Source: an uncultured Planctomycetaceae bacterium (GTDB lineage: Bacteria > Planctomycetota > Planctomycetia > Planctomycetales > Planctomycetaceae). From it: a stretch of 64,000 bases of DNA. A program made the position numbers and the translations under genes. The notes beneath the pieces are model-generated. The model had not been told where the DNA came from. It searched no databases and saw only the letters and a program-made list of their open reading frames with translations. The stretch lies in NCBI GenBank assembly GCA_903858815.1, contig CAIOKE010000331.1, positions 1-64,000 of the forward strand, given 5' to 3'. Positions 43,473-52,952 of this stretch are shown here, piece by piece. The first letter of the stretch is position 1; each line of letters opens with the position of its first letter.

Positions 43473-45233
43473 TCAGCGGGGCTGCTTCAACCGATCACGC
43501 ACCAGTTCGGGCAGATACTTCATGGGCACTGACCCATGATCCAGAACGGCTTCGTGATAACGTCCGAGGCTGAATGCGGGGCCCTGTTCCCGCTGGATTT
43601 CCTGACGCAGGCGGTAGTGGGCCATTCGTCCGGTGAAGTAGGTGCTCAACTGTGTCGAGCTCTGTTTGGCTCGAATGACTTTCAGCCGCGCTTCGCCTTC
43701 CGACTGATAAGCCTGTACGGTCAGCAATTCCATCGCCTGCTCGTCTGTCATCTCGGTGCAGTGCATGCGGTGGTCAAGGATGGCGTTCACTACTGCTCGC
43801 AGATAGAACTTCAGCTGATTGAGCCTCAGCTGCAGGCTGCCGTTTCCGTAACCCTGATCCAGCATCATCTGTTCCGTGTAGACTGCCCAGCCCTCAATGA
43901 AGACTCCGGACTGCAGGACCCGTCGAATCAGCGATGGGCAGCGATTGGAGTATTCGAGCTGCACGTAATGTCCGGGATAGGCTTCGTGAATTGTGAGGAT
44001 CTGCAGCATGTGCTGATTGTATTCCTCGAGAAAGCTGCGGACTCGTTCTGACCCCCAATCTGCCGGTGGTGGGCTGACGGCGTATGAGCTGATCCCGCCG
44101 GGGTCGAGGGGCAGGGCGGGGTCGAGGTAGGCGAGTGAATTCCCGCGACGGAATTCGGGCATTTCAATGATCTGACAGCGATCAGGATCTGGCAGCCGCA
44201 GCAGATCTCGCTGGCGAATGAAGTCCTGGATCTGTCCCACGGACGAGCGGGCATCGGCGACGAGGGTTTCGGGGGTCCCGTGTTCCTGACTGACTGCAGC
44301 GATGACTTTTGTAACGGTTTCGCGGCGACCGGCAGGATCATCCGGTGGCAGTACGGTCTGTGGAAAATACTGGCTCCAGAGCTGCCGGGAGACGACATAC
44401 AGCTCGTCCTGAACTCGCAGGAATTCTGCTTCAGCGTCAGCCAGTACCTGGCGGGCCGAGACACCGGCATTCAGTACCAGTTGCAGTTTTTCGGCGAACA
44501 GTTCGGGCCCGAGGCGCCAGTTTCCGTTGGCGCGCAGGCGACGGCTGTCTTCCAGAAATGTCTGATGCTCGCGTAAGGCCACCAGTGCGGGGGCGGTGGC
44601 TGTGCGCAATGCCTCAAGCTGCGGCGATGCCCCGATCAGTTCATAGATTCCTTTTTCATAAAACCCGATGGCCCCGCGATTCTGCAGGATGGCAGTTTCC
44701 AGAATTGTGGGTGGCGAGTCCCGCAGTGTCTGACGAGCCGTCTGGACGATGCGGGGAATCTGACCGATACGAGCGATCGCATTTTTAATGTTCGTTTCTT
44801 TTGGCAGTGTGGACTGCACCAGCAGTGAGTAGACGCTGTCGGTGATATAACTGCCGTAGGTGCGTGGATCCTCTTCAAAGGGGCGAGTGTTTTCGGCCAG
44901 CCAGATGCTGCGTACCAGTTCATCCCGCAGAATCTCGTAATCCACCTGCCCACTGCGAGACAGCTGCTGTCGTGGAATTTCCCGTTCCAGTCGCTGCAGC
45001 TGACTGCGATAGTGCTGCAGCCACTGCTGCCGAGCGGCGGCAGAGATGTCATCCAGCTGATCGTCAAAGCGATGATCGCCCAGCATTGTGGCTTCCAGCG
45101 GGCGCAGCTGAAAACACTGTTCCAGATGGGCTTTGAAGAAGGTTTCAAGCTGCTGATCGGCCGTCTGAGCGGGCAGGGAAGTGGCTGCGAATTGCAGTAG
45201 TATGACGGTGCAACAGGTCAGTAAGAATTTCAT
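43473..45233 (-). CDS. DUF885 family secreted hydrolase
   Basis: This ~586-aa protein has a signal peptide (MKFLLTCCTVILLQFAATSLPAQ). The DUF885 body ends with the putative zinc site HEAYPGHYVQLEY and EGWAVYTEQMMLD, plus a late QAYQSEGEARLKVIRAKQ helix. The HExxxGH pattern suggests a metallopeptidase. I place the start at ATG 45233, because GGAG lies 7 nt upstream; in-frame ATGs at 45239 and 45269 also exist, the latter directly after the upstream TGA. It follows the CPBP protease gene and is probably co-transcribed. Confidence 0.85.
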   Translation of the reverse strand: MKFLLTCCTVILLQFAATSLPAQTADQQLETFFKAHLEQCFQLRPLEATMLGDHRFDDQLDDISAAARQQWLQHYRSQLQRLEREIPRQQLSRSGQVDYEILRDELVRSIWLAENTRPFEEDPRTYGSYITDSVYSLLVQSTLPKETNIKNAIARIGQIPRIVQTARQTLRDSPPTILETAILQNRGAIGFYEKGIYELIGASPQLEALRTATAPALVALREHQTFLEDSRRLRANGNWRLGPELFAEKLQLVLNAGVSARQVLADAEAEFLRVQDELYVVSRQLWSQYFPQTVLPPDDPAGRRETVTKVIAAVSQEHGTPETLVADARSSVGQIQDFIRQRDLLRLPDPDRCQIIEMPEFRRGNSLAYLDPALPLDPGGISSYAVSPPPADWGSERVRSFLEEYNQHMLQILTIHEAYPGHYVQLEYSNRCPSLIRRVLQSGVFIEGWAVYTEQMMLDQGYGNGSLQLRLNQLKFYLRAVVNAILDHRMHCTEMTDEQAMELLTVQAYQSEGEARLKVIRAKQSSTQLSTYFTGRMAHYRLRQEIQREQGPAFSLGRYHEAVLDHGSVPMKYLPELVRDRLKQPR

Positions 45234-45269
45234 CAGCATGCTCCGGGAATTCAATGGCAGCGAGGTCAT

Positions 45270-46355
45270 TCAGAACAGAACCAGCACGGCCAGCAGAATA
45301 TTGAACAGATTGAACAGACAATGGACCAGCACACACGTCAGGTAACTGCGACGTCTGTGCCATGTATAGCAGAGTGCGGCTGTCAAAGGCACGAGGGCAA
45401 TGCAGTCCGGGAATCCGTGAGCCAGTGTGAACAGGGTGGACGACAGCAGCATGCCGGTCCATGGCCAGCCGCGCTGCTGCAGGCCTCCCAGCAGCACCAC
45501 TCGAAACTGCAGCTCTTCGGCAATGGGCGCCACCACGACTGCGGCGAACGCAATCAGCAGCATCAGTTGCGGCCCGGCATCACTGTTCAGGATTTCCAGC
45601 AGGGGATTGCTGTCGGGGGCACTTCCGGTCAGCTGCGTCACGACCACCACCAGCAGCAGTCTCAGCAGCATGGACGGCAGGACAGAAATCAGAAAGACGC
45701 TGCAGGCATAATGCAGCTCGGTGGGCACATGCAGGGGCTCATCGGGTAATTGCTGATCCGGCTGCTGCTCTGAAGCGGTTTCGATCAGTGACTGTGCTGT
45801 CTGTCGCTGAGCCTGAGTGTGGCTGCGGATGACCAGTCCGAGAATGAGTACGAGGACAACGTTCATCAGGATGCTGGCCAGAATTCCGCGATAGGAGGCG
45901 TTTTGATCGGGTTGTGGTTCGGGTTCCGCTGCTGCGTCTGCACTGGTGCTGGCGTCGTTGGCAGCGTTGGCCGCAGCGTCGCTGGCAGTTGCTGCTCCGG
46001 GATTGTTGGGTTGTTCGATCGCGTTGGCAGCCGGCTGTGTTGTATTGGCTGGTGTTTTGGCTGTCAGGGCGTCCAGACTGCTGCTGACGGCCAGTGCAGA
46101 CAGTGGGATGGTCAGCAGGGTGGTCCAGAGCACAGCCATGGGCGGGGTGCGCAGGGTTGAGCGGCGGGCCTGTGGCAGCGGGTGCTGACCGCGGGTGATC
46201 TGCATCAGCCACGAAAGACTCATCCCCAGCCCGGCCATTACGACAGTCAGAAGCAGGAGTCCGGCCAGAGTCTTTGCGGGCGTCATCTCAACCTGCGGTG
46301 CTGCCTGGACAGCCAGCATCCACTGGAGTGCACTACCTGTCACTGCTGCGTACAT
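45270..46355 (-). CDS. CPBP family intramembrane metalloprotease
   Basis: This ~361-aa membrane protein has the CPBP/Rce1 (Abi) domain in its C-terminal half: APIAEELQFRVVLLGGLQQRG (EExxxR), TLFTLAHGFPDC (FxxxH) and LTCVLVHCLFNLFN (HxxxN/D). An Ala/Pro-rich loop (residues ~100-145) separates early helices from the protease. These enzymes cleave prenylated or other peptides in the membrane, or act in bacteriocin immunity. The start at ATG 46355 is preferred because the in-frame ATG at 46454 would leave only 34 bp to divergent trpC. Stop and next start region touch (TGAATG). Confidence 0.85.
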   Translation of the reverse strand: MYAAVTGSALQWMLAVQAAPQVEMTPAKTLAGLLLLTVVMAGLGMSLSWLMQITRGQHPLPQARRSTLRTPPMAVLWTTLLTIPLSALAVSSSLDALTAKTPANTTQPAANAIEQPNNPGAATASDAAANAANDASTSADAAAEPEPQPDQNASYRGILASILMNVVLVLILGLVIRSHTQAQRQTAQSLIETASEQQPDQQLPDEPLHVPTELHYACSVFLISVLPSMLLRLLLVVVVTQLTGSAPDSNPLLEILNSDAGPQLMLLIAFAAVVVAPIAEELQFRVVLLGGLQQRGWPWTGMLLSSTLFTLAHGFPDCIALVPLTAALCYTWHRRRSYLTCVLVHCLFNLFNILLAVLVLF

Positions 46356-46488
46356 GAACTTCGGTCCGGGAGAGAACACTTCGCGGGAAGTTCGGGCGAG
46401 CGTCCGGGAATTTCCCGGGATTGCTCGACCTGTGACCCATGAATTGACTAGCATCTGAATTCACGTATCAAACAGTGGAGCAGCGCAC

Positions 46489-47277
46489 TTGTCGACCATT
46501 CTGGACGAAATCATCGCTCGAAAGTTTCAGGAAGTTGCGGCTGCGCGGCAGCGTGTGTCGCTGAGCCGGCTGGAGGCACTCTGTGAGGCTGCTCCTGCGC
46601 CGCGTGGATTCCTGAAGGCACTGCAGCAGGCTGCTGCACCGGCTCTGATTGCGGAAGTCAAAAAGGCGTCTCCTTCCGCTGGTCTGATTCGGGCGGATTT
46701 TGATCCTGTCAGTATCGCCCGGCAGTATCAGTCGGCAGGAGCGGCCTGTCTGAGCGTGCTGACTGATGAGCACTACTTTCAGGGGCATCTGGATTATCTG
46801 GCTGCGATTCGCAGGGAAGTACAGATTCCGGTGATGCGCAAGGAATTCATCATCGATCGTTATCAGATCGCAGAGGCTCGTGCTGTGGGTGCTGACTGTG
46901 TGCTGCTGATCGCCGAGTGTCTGGACGATATGCAGCTGCGGGATCTGTATGATTACGCGCGCGGTCTGGGAATGGATGTGCTGATTGAATTGTATGATCT
47001 GCCGAATGTCAGTCGGGTGCTGGCCACGGGAACACACTTGCTGGGGATCAATAATCGTGATCTGCGGACCTTTGTGACGTCCCTTGAGCACACATTCACG
47101 CTGCAGCGGCAGATTCCTGCCGATGTTCTGCTGGTCAGCGAAAGTGGAATTTCCACACAGGCTGACATGCAGCGACTGCGCAGTGCCGGGGTTGGTGCCG
47201 TGCTTGTCGGTGAATCACTGATGCGGCAACCGGATATCGGGGTGGCCGTCCGGACTCTGCTGACGCCGGTGGCCTGA
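46489..47277 (+). CDS. trpC: Indole-3-glycerol-phosphate synthase
   Basis: This 262-aa TIM-barrel enzyme closes the indole ring in tryptophan synthesis. Motifs: ALIAEVKKASPSAGLIRADFDP, VLTDEHYFQGHLDYL, VMRKEFIIDRYQI, LGINNRDLRTF and VSESGISTQADM, with the catalytic Lys residues and Glu in place. The start is TTG 46489 after GGAG. No other trp gene is near, so the pathway genes are scattered. It meets the transporter gene end-to-end with 5 bp between. Confidence 0.96.
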   Translation: MSTILDEIIARKFQEVAAARQRVSLSRLEALCEAAPAPRGFLKALQQAAAPALIAEVKKASPSAGLIRADFDPVSIARQYQSAGAACLSVLTDEHYFQGHLDYLAAIRREVQIPVMRKEFIIDRYQIAEARAVGADCVLLIAECLDDMQLRDLYDYARGLGMDVLIELYDLPNVSRVLATGTHLLGINNRDLRTFVTSLEHTFTLQRQIPADVLLVSESGISTQADMQRLRSAGVGAVLVGESLMRQPDIGVAVRTLLTPVA

Positions 47278-47282
47278 TCCAG

Positions 47283-48902
47283 TCAGCTGCGAAACAGTGG
47301 CAGGATTTTTGTCCAGAAGATCAGAAAGCTGAGGCCTGCGTAGAACAGTCCGCAGCAGCTGATTCCGATTCGCGAGTACCAGCGAGGGCGCAGTTCGACG
47401 GGCAGCAGGCGACAATTGATCCACAGAATATGAAAGGCGGTGACAGCAAGGGCCACATTATTGAAGTTGGCGATCACTGTGACCATGGTTTTCGGGGCGT
47501 CCGGGAAACGCAGAAAAATGACGGCCACAATGAAGGTCCACAGCACATAGATCAGCAGGATCGAATAATACACCTGCCGTGCCTGATTGCCTTTCAGGCG
47601 TGTGCGAATTCGGCGACTGCCGCTCCACAGAATATCCGTCCAGCGTCGTGCGAAATCATCAACGATCGCCATCTGGCTGGGCAGAAACACCATCAGACCG
47701 GTGAACAGGCACAGTCCCCACACCAGTGGGGCCCAGCTGCCGAATGCCGGAGTATGCAGAATGCCATCGGCGGCCAGCAGTGGCTGAGAATACAGGATAT
47801 CCCTGCCGAACATCGGCGAGTTCATGGCGAATCCGATTGACAGCAGTGCCGGCAGTGCCATGCCCATAAAGCATCCGGGGACCCAGACCATCAGCTGATC
47901 GGCCAGAATATATCGCCACCAGCCGCGCCAGCGCTGCAGGTTCCGGTCGTTGATCGGAAACACGGCTCCAATGTGACTGAGCGTGATGTTGTGGCCTCCG
48001 ACAGCACTGGGGATGGCACCCACCTGACTGCCCATGCCCCAGCCTTTGTCACGGACGAAGTTTCCGTAGGCCGAATTACTGAGACCTCCGCCACCGGCAT
48101 AACCGGCGAAGGCCCCCAGCGTTGCGATGTGTGTCAGTGAGATTGCCGGCCAGACCCCGTGCTCCCACCGCCAGCTGAACACATTGACGATTGTTTCGCT
48201 GCCGGATTCCCCGACGACCGGTACGTTGCCAAACCGAAGGAATCCGCTGAAGACATTCCACCAGCCTTCGGCGCTGACAAAAAACAGTCCCATCGTCAGG
48301 CAGAAGCCCAGGACCACGAAGACTTTTGCTGTCATGATCCACTGCAGCATATTGTAGACCTTCCCTCCCACCAGCACCGGCAGTACAACGGCACCGAGTG
48401 TGATCAGGGCGAGGGTATTGACCAGCGTCCCGTCAGCTGCTGTGGGGATGCGATCGAGCCAGATTGTTGCCAGCAGCACGGCGGCGTTCGTGGACAGCCC
48501 GGGAATCAGGAATGTGAGGCACAGGACGGCTGTGACCGCCATCCAGAATCGTGGTCCGGGAAACGTGCGCATGAAGCCGGTAAAGACAGGTTCGCCGCAG
48601 TACAGGGCGTAGCGCCCGCATTCCACGTTGTAGAACGCCTGAGTCAGAATGGCAATGGTGGCGACCCACATCAGATTTCCACCGTAGCGAGCTGTGACGT
48701 CCGGCCCCATCAGCCATTCGCCACCACCGATCTGAATGCCGCACATCACAATGCCGGGGCCGATCAGTCCGGCCAGGTTTCGCATTCCCAGTGGCTTTGG
48801 TTCCGGCAGCTCGGCCGTGGTCCAGGGAGGAATGGCACTTTGATCGAGCCCTGCGGCCGGAGCAGCGGAGGATTCGGCTGAGGAAGAATGCTGAGTCTGC
48901 AT
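47283..48902 (-). CDS. Nramp-like membrane transporter, lacking the usual metal motif
   Basis: This ~539-aa protein has about 11-12 membrane helices in the Nramp order: the first helix GLIGPGIVMCGIQIGGGEWLMGPDVTARYG aligns with Nramp TM1, and NFNNVALAVTAFHILWI lies near the end. In metal-transporting Nramps TM1 carries D-P-G-N and TM6 M-P-H; here TM1 reads G-G-G-E and the TM6 region is GLSNSAYGNFVRDKG. The substrate is therefore probably not a classical divalent metal. It starts at ATG 48902, after AAAGG. It is divergent from the dehydratase gene. Confidence 0.82.
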   Translation of the reverse strand: MQTQHSSSAESSAAPAAGLDQSAIPPWTTAELPEPKPLGMRNLAGLIGPGIVMCGIQIGGGEWLMGPDVTARYGGNLMWVATIAILTQAFYNVECGRYALYCGEPVFTGFMRTFPGPRFWMAVTAVLCLTFLIPGLSTNAAVLLATIWLDRIPTAADGTLVNTLALITLGAVVLPVLVGGKVYNMLQWIMTAKVFVVLGFCLTMGLFFVSAEGWWNVFSGFLRFGNVPVVGESGSETIVNVFSWRWEHGVWPAISLTHIATLGAFAGYAGGGGLSNSAYGNFVRDKGWGMGSQVGAIPSAVGGHNITLSHIGAVFPINDRNLQRWRGWWRYILADQLMVWVPGCFMGMALPALLSIGFAMNSPMFGRDILYSQPLLAADGILHTPAFGSWAPLVWGLCLFTGLMVFLPSQMAIVDDFARRWTDILWSGSRRIRTRLKGNQARQVYYSILLIYVLWTFIVAVIFLRFPDAPKTMVTVIANFNNVALAVTAFHILWINCRLLPVELRPRWYSRIGISCCGLFYAGLSFLIFWTKILPLFRS

Positions 48903-49169
48903 GGGACGCAACCTTTGGCGATCGTGAGGCAGCCTGTCTGGTGGAAGCAGGTCCTGCCGGTGGGGAATCGTTCACTACCATAACCGAAGCGAGTCTTTGA
49001 AAACAGCCGACAGCTGCGGGGAACGTCTGAGAATCCGGGGCGTCCCTTTCGGCACACTCGACCCCAGCCCCCGCGTAGCCTACTCTGCTGCACAGTCTGC
49101 TGCTGATGGGCTTGCCGTTTGGGGCGGTGGCAGCCGGGATGGTTTCTTTTTTCTCAGGTCGCGACGCAC
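48903..49169. other. Divergent intergenic region
   Basis: About 265 bp between the transporter and the dehydratase. No gene, repeat or clear operator is seen; it should hold both promoters. Confidence 0.45.
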
Positions 49170-50855
49170 ATGCTGAACTGGAACAGTAATCAACTGACTC
49201 ATGGGTGGCAGAAGGGCATAACTGCCTTTTATTACGCACTGGGCATGTCGGCAGACGATTTTCAGAAGCCGCAGATCGGGATAGGTGTGCCGTTGCTGGA
49301 CGGGAACACGTGTAATGTTCATGCCTACCAGCTGGCCCAGGAGATTGCTGCCGGGTGTCGAGAGGCCGGACTGCTGGGCTTTCCGTTTGGCACGCCTGGT
49401 GTCAGCGACAACATTTCGCAGGGGCATGAAGGTGGCAACGCCAGTCTGCCGTCGCGCAATCTGATTGCCAACAGTGCGGAATGTGTTGTCACGGCGCACT
49501 GTTACGACGGTCTGATTGGACTGCACAACTGCGACAAGAACGGTCCGGGCTTTGCCATGGCTCTGGCCCGTACGAATTTTCCGGGTTTGATCGTCAGTGG
49601 TGGCAGCATCCTGCCGGGCTGTCACAACGGCCGGGACATCACGATCCTCGACGTCTATGATTCTCAGGCGAAGGCTGCTGTGGGGGCGATGACGCAGGAG
49701 GAGTCTCAGGAGATTATTCGGAAGGCCTGTCCGGGTCCGGGCGGTTGTGGGATTGCCGCGTCGTTTAATACGTGGGGTCTGGCCATGGAGGCGATCGGCC
49801 TGATGCTGCCGGCCAGCAGCTCGATTCCGGCGGTTGATCCGGAAAAGCGTGCGGAATGTCGACGTGTTGGTGTGGCGATGGTGAATCTGCTGCAGCGCAA
49901 CATTCGACCGCGTGACATTCTGACGGTGGCGGCCTTCCGGAATGCCGCGGTGACGATCGCGGCCGCTGGTGGATCGACCAACGGTGTTCTGCATATTCTG
50001 GCACTGGCCCGTGAGGCCGGCGTGGACTTTACACTGCGGGATCTGCAGCAGATCTTCCGCAGTACTCCGGTGCTGGCATCATTTGCACCTCGTGGTCCGC
50101 GCACGATGGTGGATCTGCATCACATCGGGGGGACTCCGGTATTGATGAAGCATCTGCTGGACAGCGGGTTGCTGGATGGCTCGTGCCTGACGGTCACCGG
50201 GCAGACGCTGGCAGAGAATCTGCGGGACGTTCCTCCACCGCCGGCAGGTCAGGATCTGCTGGTCAGTCGCGAAAACTGTTACAAGCCGTTTGCCGACATG
50301 CAGGTGTGTTTTGGAAACCTGGCTCCTGAAGGCATCGTGTTTAAGGTTTCCAGCATGAAGGATCCGCGATTCACGGGCCGGGCCGTCTGTTTCGATGATC
50401 CGCGGGACATTGTTCGTGCGGTCGAGCAGCGTCGGATTACTCCGGGCAGCGTTATCATTCTGCGTTATCTTGGTCCGGTGGCCAGCGGGATGCCGGAAGT
50501 TCTGATAGCGACGGCGGCGCTTGCGGTTCCGGAGCTGGATGGGAAGATAGCTTTCCTGTCTGATGCTCGAGTTTCCGGAGTTTCCCATGGTGCCATCGGG
50601 GTGCATTGTGCTCCTGAAGCCGCTGTGGGCGGGCCGATCGCCTGTGTGGAGGACGGTGACGAGATTTCGTTTGATCTGCTGGAGGGCGTGATTCACGTGG
50701 CTGTTTCGGCAGAGACTCTGGCGGCGCGGAAGGCAAAGCTGCCAGCGTGGAATGGTCTGCGGACAATGCGCGGTTATCTGGCGGACTGGTCGGCCACGGT
50801 GGCGCAGGCCAGCCATGGCTGTGTCTCACTGGCTCTGCATCCGCAGTGTCGCTGA
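49170..50855 (+). CDS. ilvD: IlvD/Edd family dehydratase (dihydroxy-acid dehydratase-like)
   Basis: This ~561-aa Fe-S dehydratase shows TCNVHAYQLAQEI, SLPSRNLIANSAECVVTAHCYDGLIGLHNCDKNGPG, CPGPGGCGIAASFNTWGLAMEAIG and LSDARVSGVSHGAIGVHCAPEA. These align with DHAD motifs (CN.H, NCDK..PG, G.CG..., the late Ser-Gly loop), and all three cluster Cys are kept. The usual product is 2-oxo acid from dihydroxy acid in branched-chain amino acid synthesis. The sequence is divergent enough (for example CGIAASFN for CGGMFTAN) that a sugar-acid substrate is possible, so the symbol is tentative. I prefer ATG 49170 (MLNWNSNQLTHG) to ATG 49119. Confidence 0.85.
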   Translation: MLNWNSNQLTHGWQKGITAFYYALGMSADDFQKPQIGIGVPLLDGNTCNVHAYQLAQEIAAGCREAGLLGFPFGTPGVSDNISQGHEGGNASLPSRNLIANSAECVVTAHCYDGLIGLHNCDKNGPGFAMALARTNFPGLIVSGGSILPGCHNGRDITILDVYDSQAKAAVGAMTQEESQEIIRKACPGPGGCGIAASFNTWGLAMEAIGLMLPASSSIPAVDPEKRAECRRVGVAMVNLLQRNIRPRDILTVAAFRNAAVTIAAAGGSTNGVLHILALAREAGVDFTLRDLQQIFRSTPVLASFAPRGPRTMVDLHHIGGTPVLMKHLLDSGLLDGSCLTVTGQTLAENLRDVPPPPAGQDLLVSRENCYKPFADMQVCFGNLAPEGIVFKVSSMKDPRFTGRAVCFDDPRDIVRAVEQRRITPGSVIILRYLGPVASGMPEVLIATAALAVPELDGKIAFLSDARVSGVSHGAIGVHCAPEAAVGGPIACVEDGDEISFDLLEGVIHVAVSAETLAARKAKLPAWNGLRTMRGYLADWSATVAQASHGCVSLALHPQCR

Positions 50856-50914
50856 TCGACAGTGTGGTCTGCGGTTACTGCGTGCCCCTTCCTGCATTCA
50901 GGGAGTGCTGAACT

Positions 50915-51601
50915 GTGCCTCGTCAAACTCGGGAGTCTGCTGTTCAGAAAAAACAGCGAACGCTGCAGATTGTGCAGCGGTTGCAGCTGTTGTTTCCTGT
51001 GGCTGAATGCGCTTTGTATCACACCAATGCATTCCAGCTGCTGGTCGCAACCATTCTGTCAGCGCAATGCACGGATGAGCGAGTCAATAAATCGACTCCG
51101 GAACTGTTCCGCCGATTTCCTGATGCGGCCGCGCTGGCAGCAGCCAGTCAGGAGGAGGTGGAGGAGATCGTTCGTCCGCTGGGGTTCTTTCGCAGCAAAG
51201 CGGCCAACATTCGGGCGATGGCTGCACAGCTGCAGGAGCAGTATGGGGGAGAAGTGCCGCAGGACCTGGAGGCATTGGTTGTTCTGCCGGGTGTTGGACG
51301 CAAGACGGCCAGTGTGGTGCTGGGAACGTGGTACGGGATTCCTTCGGGAGTCGTGGTGGATACTCATGTGAAACGCCTGACGAATCTGCTGGGTCTTGTC
51401 AGGTCAGATAACCCGGAGATTATCGAGCGTGAGCTGATGGAGCTGGTGCCGCAGGACGAGTGGATCAATTTTTCGCATCGGCTGATTCATCATGGTCGTC
51501 GCACGTGTATTGCTCGTCGGCCGCAGTGTGCCGGCTGTGGCCTGCTGCCGTTGTGTCGCCGTGTCAGTCTGGCGCCGCTGGATGATTCGGCCGACAGCTG
51601 A
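50915..51601 (+). CDS. nth: Endonuclease III
   Basis: This 228-aa DNA glycosylase/AP lyase removes oxidised pyrimidines. The helix-hairpin-helix LPGVGRKTASVVL holds catalytic Lys130; Asp149 is in VVVDTHVKR. The C-terminal [4Fe-4S] loop CIARRPQCAGCGLLPLC has the C-x6-C-x2-C-x5-C spacing. The start is GTG 50915, with GGGAGTG upstream. It follows ilvD by 59 bp. Confidence 0.97.
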   Translation: MPRQTRESAVQKKQRTLQIVQRLQLLFPVAECALYHTNAFQLLVATILSAQCTDERVNKSTPELFRRFPDAAALAAASQEEVEEIVRPLGFFRSKAANIRAMAAQLQEQYGGEVPQDLEALVVLPGVGRKTASVVLGTWYGIPSGVVVDTHVKRLTNLLGLVRSDNPEIIERELMELVPQDEWINFSHRLIHHGRRTCIARRPQCAGCGLLPLCRRVSLAPLDDSADS

Positions 51602-51723
51602 GCGGTCGCCTGCACAAATGACAGCCGGCTGCTGGTCTGTTATTGTCTGTTTGCTCAGTTCTGTTCTGTTGTTGCGACGGCAGTGCCTGACGTCTGCTGT
51701 CATGGGATCCCGGAGTATCACTG

Positions 51724-52908
51724 ATGCTGACCAGATTCATTTGTGATCTGTCTGATCGAAGTTGTCGTTCAGGCATGCTGCTGCTGTTGTCCGGCATGAT
51801 TCTGCTGGCTGGCAGCCACGTGGCGGGGGCTCAACAGCCTGAAGCTGTACCTGACGCGCCGGGTCGGTGGGAGCGTGAGCGTGCGGTGGCGTGGCACAGT
51901 ACGATTCCGTGGCTGGCTGGTTTCAATTATCTGCCCAGTAATGCCATCAATCAGCTGGAGATGTTTCAGGCTGAGACATTCAGTCCTGACGTGATTGATC
52001 GGGAATTCGGTTATGCTCGAAAACTGGGTTTCAACACGGCGAGAATCTTTCTGCATGACCTGCTGTGGGTGCAGGACAGCGACGGATTTCTGAAGCGATG
52101 TGACGAGGTACTGGGGATTGCTGAGCGGAACGGGATGCGGGTGATGTTTGTGCTGTTTGACAGCTGCTGGCATCCGGTACCACGACTGGGCCCGCAGCCA
52201 GCGCCGCTGCCTTTTACTCATAACAGTGGCTGGGTGCAGAGTCCTGGAATTGAAATTCTGAAGGACCCGGCGAAGGGGCCGCATCTGCAGGCGTATGTGC
52301 AGGGGGTCGTGCGGCGTTTTGCGAATGACAAACGTGTTGTGACGTGGGATATCTGGAACGAGCCTGACAATTTTGATGGGGGTGCTGCGAAGCGTCCGGA
52401 TCTGGAACCGCGCAACAAGCCTGAGCTGGTGAATCGTCTGCTGCCTCAGGCCTTTGCGTGGGCGCGAGCTGCCGGGCCTTCACAGCCGCTGACTTCGGGG
52501 GTCTGGCGTGACAGTGAAAACACGGCCGAGCTGGACGACTGCAAACGGATCCAGCTGTCGAACAGTGACGTCATCAGTTTTCATACGTATGGTGATGTGG
52601 CCTCTTTGCAGCGGTGTATTGATCGCCTTGGAGCGTACGGTCGTCCGCTGCAGTGCACGGAATTCATGGCTCGCCCGAACGGCAGTGAATTTGAGCCGCA
52701 TCTGGGTGTGATGAAGCAGCGTGGGGTGTCTGCGTGGTGCTGGGGTTTTATCAACGGCAGGTCGCAGACGATTTATCCGTGGGATTCGTGGCGTAAGACC
52801 TATGATGGGCCACCGCCGGTCTGGTTTCACGATGTGCTTGAAGCGGACGGTCGACCTTTTCGGCAGACTGAAGTGGATTACATTCGAAGGATCACCGGGG
52901 CACGATAG
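51724..52908 (+). CDS. Secreted glycoside hydrolase, clan-A (GH5-like) fold
   Basis: This 394-aa protein has an N-terminal signal (SGMLLLLSGMILLAGSHVAGA). Its TIM-barrel has the acid/base Glu213 in VTWDIWNEPDN and a likely nucleophile Glu313 in LQCTEFMARP, both after beta strands as clan A requires. Other core pieces are WLAGFNYLPSNAINQLEMF and FNTARIFLHDLLWV. Probable substrates are plant or algal beta-glycans, but the family number and sugar are not fixed. It starts a row of three secreted proteins, with an esterase-like hydrolase 44 bp later. Confidence 0.85.
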   Translation: MLTRFICDLSDRSCRSGMLLLLSGMILLAGSHVAGAQQPEAVPDAPGRWERERAVAWHSTIPWLAGFNYLPSNAINQLEMFQAETFSPDVIDREFGYARKLGFNTARIFLHDLLWVQDSDGFLKRCDEVLGIAERNGMRVMFVLFDSCWHPVPRLGPQPAPLPFTHNSGWVQSPGIEILKDPAKGPHLQAYVQGVVRRFANDKRVVTWDIWNEPDNFDGGAAKRPDLEPRNKPELVNRLLPQAFAWARAAGPSQPLTSGVWRDSENTAELDDCKRIQLSNSDVISFHTYGDVASLQRCIDRLGAYGRPLQCTEFMARPNGSEFEPHLGVMKQRGVSAWCWGFINGRSQTIYPWDSWRKTYDGPPPVWFHDVLEADGRPFRQTEVDYIRRITGAR

Positions 52909-52952
52909 TTGGTGATGGCGGTGATAGTCTCTGGTCTTTGAAAGCAAGCGGG

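Noticed and set aside
46489-47277. trp operon
   Set aside because: Only trpC is present; the neighbours are a protease and a transporter on the other strand.
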